The notes: a model not told the origin generated them from the letters alone. Numbered from the stretch's first letter, positions 9,434 to 19,050 are shown. The stretch: DNA of 64,000 bases from Methylotenera mobilis JLW8 (GCF_000023705.1 NC_012968.1:2356001-2420000), one strand, 5' to 3'. Translations and numbers: made by a program.

Positions 9434-9907
9434 ATGTTTGAAGCCTTGGTTTATATGTTCGAAAACTACATTGACACACAATACAGACCCGACAACAACA
9501 CTCTCACCCGAGAGTTATTTGCCGCAGGGTTTGACGAAGAAGATATTAACGGTGCTTGCGATTGGTTCAATCAGTTAGAATCCATGACCGGCAAGCCAGA
9601 GCTATTTCAAATGGCAGATGCTGCCAATAGCCGCATATTTACCGAAATAGAGCTAAAAAAGATATCTGCCGAAAGCATCGCTTTTATTTTATTCTTGGTA
9701 CAAGCCAACATCCTCAACACTTCACAGCGAGAACTAGTACTGGAACTTGCCATGAACGTTCCGCAAGCCATGATAGGGATTGAGGAAATGCGCTGGATCG
9801 TGCTCATGACCACATGGGGTGCCAGCAAGACTGGTCCGGATAAAACTAAAGAGTATTTGTTTATTGAAGATGTATTGCTGAATGAAAAAAAGCCTACACT
9901 GCACTGA
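9434..9907 (+). CDS. smg: Smg family protein (DUF494)
   Basis: Member of the Smg/DUF494 family, encoded next to dprA in many beta- and gammaproteobacteria; molecular function not established. I prefer the ATG at 9434 (157 residues, MFEALVYMFENY...) because it has an AAGGA 8 bases upstream and the family begins there; an in-frame GTG at 9392 would add 14 residues. The protein is acidic and apparently soluble. In many relatives topA follows smg; here a terminator and the convergent metF follow instead. Confidence 0.88.
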   Translation: MFEALVYMFENYIDTQYRPDNNTLTRELFAAGFDEEDINGACDWFNQLESMTGKPELFQMADAANSRIFTEIELKKISAESIAFILFLVQANILNTSQRELVLELAMNVPQAMIGIEEMRWIVLMTTWGASKTGPDKTKEYLFIEDVLLNEKKPTLH

Positions 9908-9981
9908 ATATAGCGACTCTTAATTAGAGTCACTTGATACAGCGGCTTTTACTGCTTAGATTTTGTACTAACTCAGAACAA

Positions 9982-10011
9982 CTCGCCATGCCAAGAGCCC
10001 AGCATGGCGAG
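9982..10011. terminator. Bidirectional hairpin between smg and metF
   Basis: Perfect 10-bp inverted repeat CTCGCCATGC / GCATGGCGAG around a 10-base loop, between convergent smg and metF. On the minus strand it is followed by TTGTTCTGA, so it is more likely to end the metF transcript. A second, smaller repeat, GACTCT / AGAGTC, lies just after the smg stop near 9914-9930. Confidence 0.6.
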
Positions 10012-10060
10012 CAAGTCCTTATACGCTACCCCAACTAGCTAGGGGAAAGCGCTCAACCGC

Positions 10061-10903
10061 TTATTCCTGAACGTTCTCGATAATATTGCTGATGATATTA
10101 GATTGATTCAACGTATAGAAGTGCAAGCTAGGTACACCCCAAGCCAGCAGGGTTTCGCACAACTCACTCACCACATCTACACCAAATGCTCTTAGTGATG
10201 CCATATCGTCGCCGTACTCTTCTAAACGCATTTTTAACCAACGCGGAATTTCAGCACCGCACACACTTGAAAAGCGCGCCAACTGGGTAATATTGTAAAT
10301 AGGCATAATACCTGGCACGATAGGCACGTTAATGCCTAATGCATCGCACTGATCAACAAAGCGGAAATAAGCATCTGCATTATAAAAATATTGCGTAATG
10401 GCAGAGTTTGCACCTGCAGCCACCTTGCGCTTCAAGTTCTGCAAGTCTGCGGCAGGTGTACGCGCCTCTGGATGAAACTCTGGATAAGCGGCAACTTCAA
10501 CACTAAAGTGGCTGCCGGTTTCCTCTCGAATAAATGCCACCAGCTCAGAGGCATAACGGAAATCACCAGCACTCACCTCACCTGAAGGAATATCGCCGCG
10601 TAGCGCCACCAAACGTTTAATGCCTTGCGTTTGGTAAGCTTGCAATAAGTCTCGAATTTCCGACTTACTGGATGAGATGCCGGAGATATGTGGTGCAGCC
10701 TGAAAGCCTTCACGCTGAATTTCCAGCACAGTATCCATGGTTCTATCACGCGTAGAGCCACCCGCACCAAAGGTGACGGAATAAAACTCAGGATTAAACT
10801 TTGCAAGCTGGCTACGCGTTTCGCGTAATTTATCCATACCTTCAGTCGTTTTAGGCGGGAAAAACTCGAAACTAACATCAAACTTTTTAGTAGTCGTCTT
10901 CAT
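10061..10903 (-). CDS. metF: 5,10-methylenetetrahydrofolate reductase
   Basis: FAD enzyme that reduces methylene-THF to methyl-THF, the methyl donor for methionine synthesis. The 280 residues form the usual TIM-barrel domain. The N-terminal catalytic-Glu motif SFEFFPPKT, then SVTFGAGGS, LRGDIP and AITQYFYNADAYFRF are all intact. It is the last gene of the methyl-cycle block (metK, HD-GYP, ahcY, small membrane protein, metF) and is followed by the terminator at 9982-10011. Confidence 0.96.
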   Translation of the reverse strand: MKTTTKKFDVSFEFFPPKTTEGMDKLRETRSQLAKFNPEFYSVTFGAGGSTRDRTMDTVLEIQREGFQAAPHISGISSSKSEIRDLLQAYQTQGIKRLVALRGDIPSGEVSAGDFRYASELVAFIREETGSHFSVEVAAYPEFHPEARTPAADLQNLKRKVAAGANSAITQYFYNADAYFRFVDQCDALGINVPIVPGIMPIYNITQLARFSSVCGAEIPRWLKMRLEEYGDDMASLRAFGVDVVSELCETLLAWGVPSLHFYTLNQSNIISNIIENVQE

Positions 10904-10933
10904 TTGTATGTCTTTATATATATTTCTTCGTGA

Positions 10934-11278
10934 TTATTTATCATCAATTAATAGCGCGGCCAGTAGCCATGAGAACACGCTGTACAGCAATGCGCCTAGT
11001 ACACCTGCCATTAAGGTATCCACATGAAAGCCCTGTAATGACTGCCCAACAAAATAGAACAGAACCCCATTAATCACTAAAATAAATAGCCCCAATGTGA
11101 GCACAGTAATGGGCAGCGTCAGCAAAATCAGCAAGGGTCGAATCAGGATATTGACCAGACCGATGATGAAAGACGCCAGCAAAGCACTCAAGAAGCTTGC
11201 CACATGAATATTGGGCAGCAAATAAGCCACCGCTAATAATGCCAGTGCATTTAGCACCCACCCCAATAGCAATTTCAT
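10934..11278 (-). CDS. Phage-holin-4-like (PF04020) small membrane protein
   Basis: A 114-residue inner-membrane protein of the PF04020 family, called holin-like by similarity only. Four hydrophobic segments fill it (about 3-22, 28-48, 52-75 and 87-110), with short polar turns such as NIHVAS and LQGFHVD. It sits between ahcY and metF, 30 bases from metF and 42 from ahcY, and is presumably co-transcribed with both. This placement recurs in betaproteobacteria but its role in the methyl cycle, if any, is unknown. Confidence 0.85.
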   Translation of the reverse strand: MKLLLGWVLNALALLAVAYLLPNIHVASFLSALLASFIIGLVNILIRPLLILLTLPITVLTLGLFILVINGVLFYFVGQSLQGFHVDTLMAGVLGALLYSVFSWLLAALLIDDK

Positions 11279-11320
11279 GCGACTGCTCCTTTATACTTTA
11301 GCCGTTAAGCCCAGACTTAC

Positions 11321-12745
11321 TTAGTAGCGGTAAGTATCAGGCTTAAATGGACCTTGCTTTTGCACGCCAATATAAGCAGCTTGCTCGTCGGTGAGTACAG
11401 ACAATTGTGCATTCAATTTCTTCAATTGTAATACCGCCACTTTTTCATCAAGATGTTTAGGCAAAGTATATACGCCTACTGGGTATTTACTGGTTTGGGT
11501 AAACAACTCAATTTGCGCGATAGTTTGGTTAGCAAATGATGAACTCATCACATAACTTGGGTGACCAGTACCGCAACCTAAGTTCACTAAACGACCTTTT
11601 GCCAGCAGAATGATTTTTTTACCATCTGGGAAAATCACATGGTCAACTTGCGGCTTGATTTCATCCCAAGTGTACTTTTCCAGTGAAGCAACATCAATTT
11701 CATTGTCAAAGTGACCAATGTTACAAACAATCGCTTGGTCTTTCATTTTCGCCATGTGGTCATGGGTAATCACATGATAGTTGCCAGTTGCAGTTACAAA
11801 AATGTCACCGTGCTCAGCCGCATAATCCATAGTTACCACACGGTAGCCTTCCATCGCTGCCTGCAATGCACAGATTGGGTCAATTTCTGTTACCCAAACT
11901 TGGGCTGAAAGTGCACGTAAAGCTTGAGCAGAACCCTTACCTACATCGCCATAACCGGCAACGATAGCAATCTTGCCAGCCACCATCACATCGGTTGCGC
12001 GTTTGATTGCATCTACTAAAGACTCACGACAGCCATACAAGTTATCAAATTTAGATTTAGTCACAGAGTCGTTAACGTTAATCGCTGGGAACGCCAACTT
12101 GCCTTCTTTATGCATTTGATACAGACGGTGCACACCAGTTGTTGTTTCTTCAGTCACGCCTTTAATTTGCGCCAAACGTGTTGAGTACCAGCTTGCGTCT
12201 GTTGCTAATTTAGCTTTAATCGCGGCAAACAAACAGGTTTCTTCTTCTGAAGTAGGGTTAGCAATCACAGACAAGTCTTTTTCAGCACGTGTACCTAGAT
12301 GCAACAGCAAAGTAGCATCGCCGCCATCATCCAGAATCATGTTGCTGTAGCCACCATCTGTCCATTCAAAGATGCGATGTGTGTAATCCCAGTATTCAGC
12401 TAATGTTTCACCTTTCACTGCAAACACTGGTGTGCCGCCAGCAGCAATCGCTGCAGCAGCATGGTCTTGTGTAGAGTAGATATTGCAAGATGCCCAGCGC
12501 ACGTCCGCGCCTAAGTCTTTTAAGGTTTCAATCAGCACCGCGGTTTGAATCGTCATGTGCAAACTACCGGTAATGCGCGCGCCTTTCAGCGGCTGTGCTT
12601 TTGCGAACTCTTCGCGAATCGCCATCAAACCTGGCATTTCTGTTTCAGCAATCGCAATTTCTTTACGGCCAAAAGCGGCTAAATTGATGTCGGCAATAAC
12701 GTAATCGTTGGCTATATTTTTAAAATCAGCAGTCACAGTATTCAT
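11321..12745 (-). CDS. ahcY: Adenosylhomocysteinase (SAH hydrolase)
   Basis: NAD-dependent enzyme that splits S-adenosylhomocysteine into adenosine and homocysteine, relieving product inhibition of methyltransferases. The 474 residues match the long bacterial form. Visible landmarks are [32 protein letters not shown], the NAD-binding [15 protein letters not shown] and the C-terminal KPDTYRY. The leader carries an SAH riboswitch at 12837-12911, so the enzyme should be made when its own substrate builds up. The start at 12745 has an AAGGA 7 bases upstream. Confidence 0.98.
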   Translation of the reverse strand: MNTVTADFKNIANDYVIADINLAAFGRKEIAIAETEMPGLMAIREEFAKAQPLKGARITGSLHMTIQTAVLIETLKDLGADVRWASCNIYSTQDHAAAAIAAGGTPVFAVKGETLAEYWDYTHRIFEWTDGGYSNMILDDGGDATLLLHLGTRAEKDLSVIANPTSEEETCLFAAIKAKLATDASWYSTRLAQIKGVTEETTTGVHRLYQMHKEGKLAFPAINVNDSVTKSKFDNLYGCRESLVDAIKRATDVMVAGKIAIVAGYGDVGKGSAQALRALSAQVWVTEIDPICALQAAMEGYRVVTMDYAAEHGDIFVTATGNYHVITHDHMAKMKDQAIVCNIGHFDNEIDVASLEKYTWDEIKPQVDHVIFPDGKKIILLAKGRLVNLGCGTGHPSYVMSSSFANQTIAQIELFTQTSKYPVGVYTLPKHLDEKVAVLQLKKLNAQLSVLTDEQAAYIGVQKQGPFKPDTYRY

Positions 12746-12813
12746 GTGTTTTCCTTGAATGTGTGACCGGGGGGAAGGGGGTGTAGCGGAAGATAATCTA
12801 TCTCACCCATATC

Positions 12814-12828
12814 CCGTGCCCGGCACGG
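12814..12828 (-). promoter_or_regulatory. GC-rich hairpin in the ahcY leader, possible expression platform
   Basis: A 6-bp perfect stem (CCGTGC / GCACGG, 3-base loop) lies a few bases downstream of the SAH aptamer and about 70 bases before the ahcY start. Further on, the leader has a C-rich tract (CCCCCTTCCCCCC) that could pair with GAGGGG inside the aptamer. Either could link ligand binding to expression; that is inference. Confidence 0.4.
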
Positions 12829-12836
12829 TTAATATT

Positions 12837-12911
12837 GGTGAGCGTCGTTTACTGCAAAGTTCTGAGCCTGGGAGCCTGTATGGTTAACACGCCTCGCAAC
12901 GCCCCTCAGAA
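12837..12911 (-). ncRNA. S-adenosylhomocysteine riboswitch
   Basis: Read on the minus strand, the element begins with TCTGAGGGGCGTTGCGAGGC, continues through CCCAGGCTCAGAAC and ends with AAACGACGCTCACC. This matches the SAH riboswitch class: outer stem TCTGAG / CTCAGA, the conserved GAGG-GCG-TTGC block, the CCAGGCTC block and a downstream strand (AACGACGC) able to pair back with GGGCGTT as the pseudoknot. It lies 92 bases upstream of ahcY, the gene this class controls. Known biology: binding SAH turns the gene on. Confidence 0.93.
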
Positions 12912-12989
12912 GTAAAGCCATTATACTTGATATTATTTTTAGCGCAATTAAGAATTCGCAACCATTTGTTTCATATAAAGATTTACAAG

Positions 12990-14234
12990 CTACTCAGCCC
13001 ATAACTTATCGACGTCGTGCACACCCCAAAACACGGGATCTTCGTGACCAACAATCGCATCATTAGCACCTCCCTTAGAGAGATCTATCACTTCAACAGG
13101 CAATCTTGTTTTAGATTTTGTTGAAAAGAATACTTTCACAATCGGCGTCAATAAAGATTTAGGGCTTTGGTCTATCACTACAGCCAATCGCCCTGACTTC
13201 AGTTTCACCATAGAGCCTATAGGATAAATACCCACACTTTTCACGAAGGCCTTGAACACAACATCATCAAAGTGCCCCGCCCACTGAGCCATACGTTGCA
13301 AGGACACACCTGGCTCCCAACCATCTTTATACGGCCTGTTTGAAGTAACCGCATCATAAACGTCACAGACTGCCCCCATTCTTGCGAAGAGAGTAATCTC
13401 GTCACCCTGCAGACGATGTGGATAACCTGTACCATTTACTTTTTCATGATGATGCAAACACACATCTAGCGTAACAGCATCTGTAATATTGGCTTGAACC
13501 AACAATTCATGACCGCGTTCCGGATGCAGCTTCACCAATGTAAACTCGTCATCAGTTAATGCGCCCGGTTTATTAAGCACATCTAAAGGAACAGCTGCTT
13601 TACCGATATCATGCAACAGCCCAGCTAACCCAGCTTGCTTGACGTGCTGCTCGGACATTCCAAGCTCTTTTGCCAGCGCAACCATCAACGCACACACTGC
13701 CACTGAATGCATATAAGTGTAATCGTCTTTGGTTTTAAGTCTAACCAAACTAATTAACGCGCCTTCATTCCTTGCTACTGACTCTGCAATATCATCCACA
13801 AACTGCATCGCAGCTTCAGCACGAATAGCTTTGCCCATTCGCACATCATTAAACATTGACGTTACGGCTTTTTTTGAAGCAGAGATCACCTGCTTAGCGC
13901 GCGCACGCTCCTCTGAGGAAGTAATGCGCTTAACCTTGGAGATGGGCTTAACAGAAGAATCAGTCTCTACAGGAGCTTGCTGCAACTGGTTGGGGGGTAG
14001 ATTTTCATGATCTTTCACCTCTACAGGAAGCGCTTCCACTTCATGCAAGACATCCAAACCTTTAGATGTATCAATAACCACTTCTTTAATTGAACTAGCT
14101 TGCAATTTCTTTAAATCAGTGGAATCTTCTAATTTAAATGCTTTTTTCCAAAAAGGATGATCTATCCACGAACCTTTTAATTCATGGATAAACATACCCA
14201 AACGCACTTGCTTTGTAGAAACGATTTTTAACAT
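12990..14234 (-). CDS. HD-GYP cyclic-di-GMP phosphodiesterase
   Basis: A 414-residue cytoplasmic protein with an N-terminal DUF3391 domain (about 1-130, MLKIVSTKQVRLGMFIHEL) and a C-terminal HD-GYP domain. The metal-binding HD is in LLHDIGKAAVP at about 206-216 and the signature HHEKVNGTGYP at about 262-272, so catalytic residues look intact. The expected role is to degrade c-di-GMP, favouring motility over biofilm. It lies between metK and ahcY on their strand, but a strong terminator follows metK, so it probably has its own promoter in 14235-14350. Its transcript may run on into the SAH riboswitch region, as I see no terminator behind it. Confidence 0.93.
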   Translation of the reverse strand: MLKIVSTKQVRLGMFIHELKGSWIDHPFWKKAFKLEDSTDLKKLQASSIKEVVIDTSKGLDVLHEVEALPVEVKDHENLPPNQLQQAPVETDSSVKPISKVKRITSSEERARAKQVISASKKAVTSMFNDVRMGKAIRAEAAMQFVDDIAESVARNEGALISLVRLKTKDDYTYMHSVAVCALMVALAKELGMSEQHVKQAGLAGLLHDIGKAAVPLDVLNKPGALTDDEFTLVKLHPERGHELLVQANITDAVTLDVCLHHHEKVNGTGYPHRLQGDEITLFARMGAVCDVYDAVTSNRPYKDGWEPGVSLQRMAQWAGHFDDVVFKAFVKSVGIYPIGSMVKLKSGRLAVVIDQSPKSLLTPIVKVFFSTKSKTRLPVEVIDLSKGGANDAIVGHEDPVFWGVHDVDKLWAE

Positions 14235-14350
14235 GTGATAACGATCAATTAGTTATTGATATTATACCTAGAATGAATAAATTACATTGAACTATTACCC
14301 CTAAACTTAGTATTGAATTAAAGCGAATAAAGGATTTTTTGTGAACAAAA

Positions 14351-14380
14351 AACCCCATTATGCATTTGCATAATGGGGTT
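14351..14380 (-). terminator. Strong rho-independent terminator of metK
   Basis: Near-perfect hairpin AACCCCATTATGCA / TGCATAATGGGGTT (14-bp repeat) 30 bases beyond the metK stop. On the minus strand it is followed by TTTTTTG. It separates metK from the HD-GYP gene. Confidence 0.9.
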
Positions 14381-14410
14381 TGCATCAGAAGCTTTATGCA
14401 GCGTCGCTAA

Positions 14411-15574
14411 CTACAAACCAGCAGCAGCTCGCAATGCAGCCGCCTTATCCGTAGCTTCCCACGTAAACTCAGGCTCGTCACGACCAAAATGACCGTAAGC
14501 CGCGGTTTTACTGTAAATCGGGCGCAACAAGTCCAGCATCTGCACGATGCCTTTTGGACGCAAATCAAAGTGCTCCAACACCAACTGTGTCAGCACTTCG
14601 TTGGAAACCTTACCTGTACCGTAAGTTTCTACCATTACGCTAGTTGGTTTAGCAACACCAATCGCATAGCTCACCTGCACTAGGCAGCGCGACGCTAAAC
14701 CTGCCGCCACAATGTTTTTGGCAACGTAGCGACCTGCGTAAGCAGCACTACGATCAACTTTAGATGGATCCTTACCCGAGAATGCGCCACCACCATGCGG
14801 TGCTGCGCCGCCGTAGGTATCCACAATAATCTTGCGGCCGGTTAAGCCGCAATCACCTTGCGGGCCACCCACTACAAAACGGCCGGTAGGGTTCACCAGA
14901 AACTTGATATCGCCTTTGATTAACTCTTTAGGCAACATAGGCTTGATGATTTCCTCAATCGTCGCCTCACGTACGGCTTCTAAACTCATCTCAGGTGCAT
15001 GCTGGGTTGACACTAACACGGTGTCGATTTTATATGGTTTGCCATCGACATACTGCACAGTCACTTGTGACTTCGCATCTGGACGCAACCATGGCAGACG
15101 GCCATCTTTACGCAATTGCGCTTGACGCTCCATCAATCGGTGACTCAACCAGATTGGCAACGGCATCAATTGGGGCGTTTCATCTACCGCATAGCCGAAC
15201 ATCAAGCCTTGGTCACCCGCACCTTGGTCTAGTGGGTCATCATGCGCACCATCCACACCCTGTGCAATGTCTGGTGATTGCTTGTCATAAGCCACCAGCA
15301 CAGCACAACCTTTATAATCGATACCGTATTCAGTATTGTCGTAACCAATGCGCTTAATCGCATCACGTGCCACTTTAATATAATCAACATTCGCTGTTGT
15401 CGTAATTTCACCCGCTAACACAACCAAACCGGTGTTCGCTAAAGTTTCAGCCGCTACACGCGCAGTTGGATCTTGTGCCAGGATAGCATCCAGAATACTG
15501 TCTGATACTTGGTCTGCTAATTTGTCTGGATGGCCTTCAGATACTGATTCTGAAGTAAAAAGGTATTCGCTCAT
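14411..15574 (-). CDS. metK: S-adenosylmethionine synthetase
   Basis: Makes SAM from methionine and ATP. The 387 residues agree with E. coli (384). The start [21 protein letters not shown], the ATP-site [10 protein letters not shown], the phosphate-binding [19 protein letters not shown] and the C-terminal domain are complete. It is monocistronic by the terminator at 14351-14380. I looked for a SAM riboswitch in the roughly 300-base leader region and saw none. Confidence 0.98.
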   Translation of the reverse strand: MSEYLFTSESVSEGHPDKLADQVSDSILDAILAQDPTARVAAETLANTGLVVLAGEITTTANVDYIKVARDAIKRIGYDNTEYGIDYKGCAVLVAYDKQSPDIAQGVDGAHDDPLDQGAGDQGLMFGYAVDETPQLMPLPIWLSHRLMERQAQLRKDGRLPWLRPDAKSQVTVQYVDGKPYKIDTVLVSTQHAPEMSLEAVREATIEEIIKPMLPKELIKGDIKFLVNPTGRFVVGGPQGDCGLTGRKIIVDTYGGAAPHGGGAFSGKDPSKVDRSAAYAGRYVAKNIVAAGLASRCLVQVSYAIGVAKPTSVMVETYGTGKVSNEVLTQLVLEHFDLRPKGIVQMLDLLRPIYSKTAAYGHFGRDEPEFTWEATDKAAALRAAAGL

Positions 15575-15920
15575 TCATCTGCCTTGGAAAGAAAAAAGTT
15601 TATTAAGATACTTACTAAAGGCTGAAGCAAGTATTGGGGAGGTGAATTGTACCTGAATTAGTCATTACATCAAAAAAAATTACTAATTATCAACACATTA
15701 CCAACCGCATCTGATAGTCAAAAATAGAATTGGTTCATTAACACCATTAACCCGGTGCGAAGATAGCCAACGGCAAATCCACACACGCAACACGCATTAA
15801 AAACATGATCAACACACGCAGCATACTGAGCTAGCGTTTAAAACTGACTGTTTTACATATTAAACTGCGATTTTTTCACCGCTAAATATGCATTCTCATT
15901 ACAATAAACACATGGCTAAT
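15575..15920. other. Intergenic region between metK and dapF
   Basis: About 346 bases, AT-rich, holding divergent promoters for metK (minus) and dapF (plus). I see no RNA gene or known riboswitch. The only structure is a weak imperfect hairpin 34-60 bases upstream of metK: ATACTT / AAGTAT at 15608-15634, with CT / AG continuing the stem across one mismatch. An lpxL-type acyltransferase often precedes dapF in relatives; none is present. Confidence 0.6.
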
Positions 15921-16751
15921 ATGATTAAATTTACAAAAATGCAAGGCGCCGGTAATGACTTCATGGTCATCGATGGCGTCACACAATCCATCTCCCTCAG
16001 TGCAGACACCATTAAAAAGCTCGCCAACCGTCAATTTGGCATAGGCTTTGATCAACTGCTGCTGGTTGAATCATCCGCAGTAGCGGATTTTAAATACCGC
16101 ATTTTTAATGCCGATGGCAGCGAGGTTTCACAGTGCGGCAACGGCGCGCGCTGCTTTGTACGCTTTGTCGTTGACCAAGGTTTGACCCAGCAGCGTGAAA
16201 TTAGCGTTGAAACTGCCAGCGGCATTATCACCCCGAAACTAGAAGATCACGGCCTGGTCACCGTGAATATGGGCGCACCTAGATTTAAACCTGACGCAAT
16301 TCCGTTTGTGGCAGCGTCTGCCGCCACGCACTATGCGCTGGAAGTGAATGATCAAGCGTTCAATATTGCCGCAGTCTCTATGGGCAACCCACACGCAGTA
16401 CTGACGGTAGATGATGTTGAAACCGCCCCAGTACTCCCATTAGGTAGTGCAATTGAACACCACCCTCGCTTCCCTGAACGTGTCAACGTTGGTTTTATGC
16501 AAGTCATGGACGAGCACCATATTAAGCTTAGAGTGTTTGAGCGCGGCTCAGGTGAAACACTGGCCTGCGGTACCGGAGCCTGTGCCGCCGCGGTTACTGG
16601 CATTCAATCCGGTCGCCTAAGCTCTCCGGTTAAAGTCTCAGCGCGTGGCGGTGAGTTGAGCATCGCATGGCAAGGCGCAGATACACCCGTGATGATGACA
16701 GGCCCGGCCGTCACTGTATTTACCGGTGAGATAGATTTAGACGCTATCTAA
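15921..16751 (+). CDS. dapF: Diaminopimelate epimerase
   Basis: Converts LL- to meso-diaminopimelate for lysine and peptidoglycan synthesis, without cofactor. With the start at 15921 ([19 protein letters not shown]) it has 276 residues against 274 in E. coli; in-frame ATGs at 15912 and 15888 would add 3 or 11 residues and none has a strong ribosome-binding site. Both catalytic cysteines are seen, in [10 protein letters not shown] and in ACGTGACAA. It is first in the conserved dapF-DUF484-xerC operon. Confidence 0.96.
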   Translation: MIKFTKMQGAGNDFMVIDGVTQSISLSADTIKKLANRQFGIGFDQLLLVESSAVADFKYRIFNADGSEVSQCGNGARCFVRFVVDQGLTQQREISVETASGIITPKLEDHGLVTVNMGAPRFKPDAIPFVAASAATHYALEVNDQAFNIAAVSMGNPHAVLTVDDVETAPVLPLGSAIEHHPRFPERVNVGFMQVMDEHHIKLRVFERGSGETLACGTGACAAAVTGIQSGRLSSPVKVSARGGELSIAWQGADTPVMMTGPAVTVFTGEIDLDAI

Positions 16752-16794
16752 ACCAAATGCGATCTAATTAATAAAATTTAAAGAAAGACCAATA

Positions 16795-17487
16795 ATGACA
16801 AGCAATCAGCATGAGGCAATTTCTGCAGAGGATGTAAAAGACTACCTGCGTAACCATCCTAGTTTTTTTGAAAAAAACGCTACGTTACTCACAGAAATAA
16901 CCCTGCCTAACCCGCACGGCAGTGGCGTCATCTCACTCACGGAGCGCCAGCAAATAGCGCAGCGCGATAAAATTCGTGTGATTGAAGCCATGATGGCGCA
17001 AATGATTGTGCATGCAGAAGAAAATGATGCCACCAGCGCCAAAGTGCACAAGCTTAGTGTCAAATTACTGAATCAACAAAGCTTCAGCGCGCTGCAGACA
17101 CTGATTGCAGAAACATTAAAACTAGATTTCGCCGTGACGGAACCCCTTATCCGCATCTGGGTAAAACCAAGCAATAGTGCAATTATCCAAGATGCAGTAT
17201 TTACCCACGTTAGCGACGCCTTCAACGAGTGGGTCATGTCGCTAACGCAACCTTACTGTGGTGCAAAACCTGAAGTAATGGGTGACTTGGTTGACAGCAA
17301 ACTGCAGTCATTTGTGATTATCCCGTTAGGTAAAATAGCCGCAGACCAGCGCCCGTTTGGCGTACTAATTCTAGGTTCGTCAGACAAGGATAGATTCAAA
17401 GCCGGCATGGGCACCATGTATCTGGAACATATCGGCGAGCTAGTGGCGACTGCTCTGCTCAATCATTTATTTGCCTTAAATCTATAA
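16795..17487 (+). CDS. DUF484 family protein
   Basis: A 230-residue soluble protein of the DUF484 family, which folds like a GAF domain and is nearly always encoded just upstream of xerC. The N-terminal signature is clear (VKDYLRNHPSFFEKNATLLTE), followed by a coiled segment (LTERQQIAQRDKIRVIEAMM) and a GAF-like second half. Function is not established. It lies 43 bases after dapF and 14 before xerC. Confidence 0.9.
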   Translation: MTSNQHEAISAEDVKDYLRNHPSFFEKNATLLTEITLPNPHGSGVISLTERQQIAQRDKIRVIEAMMAQMIVHAEENDATSAKVHKLSVKLLNQQSFSALQTLIAETLKLDFAVTEPLIRIWVKPSNSAIIQDAVFTHVSDAFNEWVMSLTQPYCGAKPEVMGDLVDSKLQSFVIIPLGKIAADQRPFGVLILGSSDKDRFKAGMGTMYLEHIGELVATALLNHLFALNL

Positions 17488-17501
17488 ATAGCCGCACATA
17501 G

Positions 17502-18383
17502 ATGCTGCATCTAGACGCATATATTCAGCACCTGACATTTGAACGCGGCCTTAGCCAGCTTACCTGCATAAACTATAGGCGAGATATTTCACTGCTGGAG
17601 TCTCTCGCCGAAGCTGCTGATTTACAAACGATAAGCCATGCGCAAATCAGGCGTTTTATTGGCAAACTGCACGCACGTGAGCTCAGTAGCAAAAGCATAG
17701 CCAGAGCTCTTTCTGCCTGGCGAGGGTTTTATGATTACTTAATTCACCACCACGGCTATACACAAAACCCAGTGCATGGATTGCGCGCGCCTAAAGCAGC
17801 CAAGACACTGCCGCAAGCGCTATCGGTAGACCAAGCAGTGAACTTCGTTGATATTCAAGGTGGGGGCACGCTGGATCTTAGAGACCATGCCATACTGGAA
17901 CTGTTTTACTCCTCAGGCTTACGCCTGGCTGAACTGGTAAACTTGGATATTGACCGCCTGGATTTTACCGATGGCACCGTAGAAGTCATCGGCAAGGGCA
18001 ACAAAACCCGCATCGTGCCGTTAGGCAGCCACGCGGCAGAAGCCATGCAAAAGTGGCTACAGGCACGTGCGCTCATTCCAACCGCCGAAACCAATAAACA
18101 GGCGGTGTTTATCACCCAACAGGGGAAAAGAATCACCCCACGCGCGGTGCAATATCGAGTGAAAGCATGGGCAATTAAACAAGGCGCAGACTCCAATCTT
18201 CATCCGCATATGTTACGCCACAGCTTTGCCAGCCATGTGCTGCAATCCAGTCAAGACCTGCGTGCGGTTCAGGAGATGCTCGGCCACGCCAACATCAGCA
18301 CCACGCAAGTGTATACGCATCTGGACTTCCAGCATCTGGCTAAAGTCTATGATAACGCCCATCCCAGGGCCAAGAAAAAATAG
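17502..18383 (+). CDS. xerC: Site-specific tyrosine recombinase XerC
   Basis: With XerD it resolves chromosome dimers at dif during division. The 293 residues (E. coli 298) contain an N-terminal SAM-like core-binding domain and a C-terminal catalytic domain with all active-site residues: Arg141 (SGLRLAEL), Lys165 (GKGNK), His236 and Arg239 (HPHMLRHSF), His262 (LGHANIS) and nucleophile Tyr271 (VYTHLD). No dif-like site is apparent nearby, as expected. The operon context with dapF and DUF484 favours XerC over a mobile-element integrase. Confidence 0.96.
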   Translation: MLHLDAYIQHLTFERGLSQLTCINYRRDISLLESLAEAADLQTISHAQIRRFIGKLHARELSSKSIARALSAWRGFYDYLIHHHGYTQNPVHGLRAPKAAKTLPQALSVDQAVNFVDIQGGGTLDLRDHAILELFYSSGLRLAELVNLDIDRLDFTDGTVEVIGKGNKTRIVPLGSHAAEAMQKWLQARALIPTAETNKQAVFITQQGKRITPRAVQYRVKAWAIKQGADSNLHPHMLRHSFASHVLQSSQDLRAVQEMLGHANISTTQVYTHLDFQHLAKVYDNAHPRAKKK

Positions 18384-18468
18384 TCAAATTCGACAATACC
18401 CTACTAATTTACACTGTTATTATGGCAAAATAACGGTTTAGACGTTAACTTACGAACAAAGGACTATC

Positions 18469-19050
18469 ATGGAACATCAATTACCAGCTTTACCGTACGC
18501 ACAAGACGCGTTAGTGCCACACATCTCAGTAGAGACTATCGAATACCACTACGGCAAACATCACCAAACTTACGTGACCAACCTGAACAACCTGATCAAA
18601 GGTACAGAGTTTGAAAACTTAAGCCTAGAAGAAATCATCAAGAAATCTTCAGCTGGCATTTACAACAACTCAGCACAAATCTGGAACCACACATTTTTCT
18701 GGAGCAGCATGAAGCCTAATGGCGGCGGCGCTCCTACTGGTGCATTGGCTGATGCTATCAACGCAAAATGGGGCTCATTTGACGAGTTCAAAAAAGCATT
18801 TCAAGCTTCTGCAGTTGGCAACTTCGGCTCTGGCTGGACATGGTTAGTGAAAAAAGCTGACGGCTCTGTAGATATCGTGAACATGGGCGCGGCTGGCACA
18901 CCATTAACCACAGGCGACAAAGCATTGCTTACTATCGACGTTTGGGAACACGCTTACTACATCGACTACCGCAACGCTCGTGCTAAATTTGTAGAAGTAT
19001 TCTTAACTTCTTTAGCTAACTGGGATTTTGCTGCAGCAAACTTTGCTTAA
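18469..19050 (+). CDS. sodB: Iron superoxide dismutase
   Basis: Cytoplasmic enzyme converting superoxide to peroxide and oxygen. The 193 residues equal the E. coli length. Metal ligands are His27 (EYHYGKHH), His74 (WNHTFFW), Asp157 and His161 (DVWEHAYY). Gln70 in SAQIWNH is the residue typical of the iron type, but metal use cannot be proven from sequence. It has its own ribosome-binding site (AAAGGA) and a strong terminator, so it is probably monocistronic. A short inverted repeat GTTATT / AATAAC precedes it at about 18416-18434. Confidence 0.97.
   Translation: MEHQLPALPYAQDALVPHISVETIEYHYGKHHQTYVTNLNNLIKGTEFENLSLEEIIKKSSAGIYNNSAQIWNHTFFWSSMKPNGGGAPTGALADAINAKWGSFDEFKKAFQASAVGNFGSGWTWLVKKADGSVDIVNMGAAGTPLTTGDKALLTIDVWEHAYYIDYRNARAKFVEVFLTSLANWDFAAANFA

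Noticed and set aside
10934-11278. Phage holin as a sign of a prophage
   Set aside because: PF04020 proteins are chromosomal membrane proteins named by similarity; no other phage gene is near.
15575-15650. Possible SAM riboswitch upstream of metK
   Set aside because: None of the SAM riboswitch signatures I know is present; only a weak 6-bp stem.
17502-18383. Tyrosine recombinase as an integrase of a mobile element
   Set aside because: The dapF-DUF484-xerC context, length and sequence identify housekeeping XerC; there is no att-like repeat or cargo.
18456-18472. Near-identical start region (AAAGGACTATCATGG) at sodB and yggX
   Set aside because: Both are good ribosome-binding sites followed by ATG; fifteen matching bases at two starts are not enough to claim a shared regulatory element.
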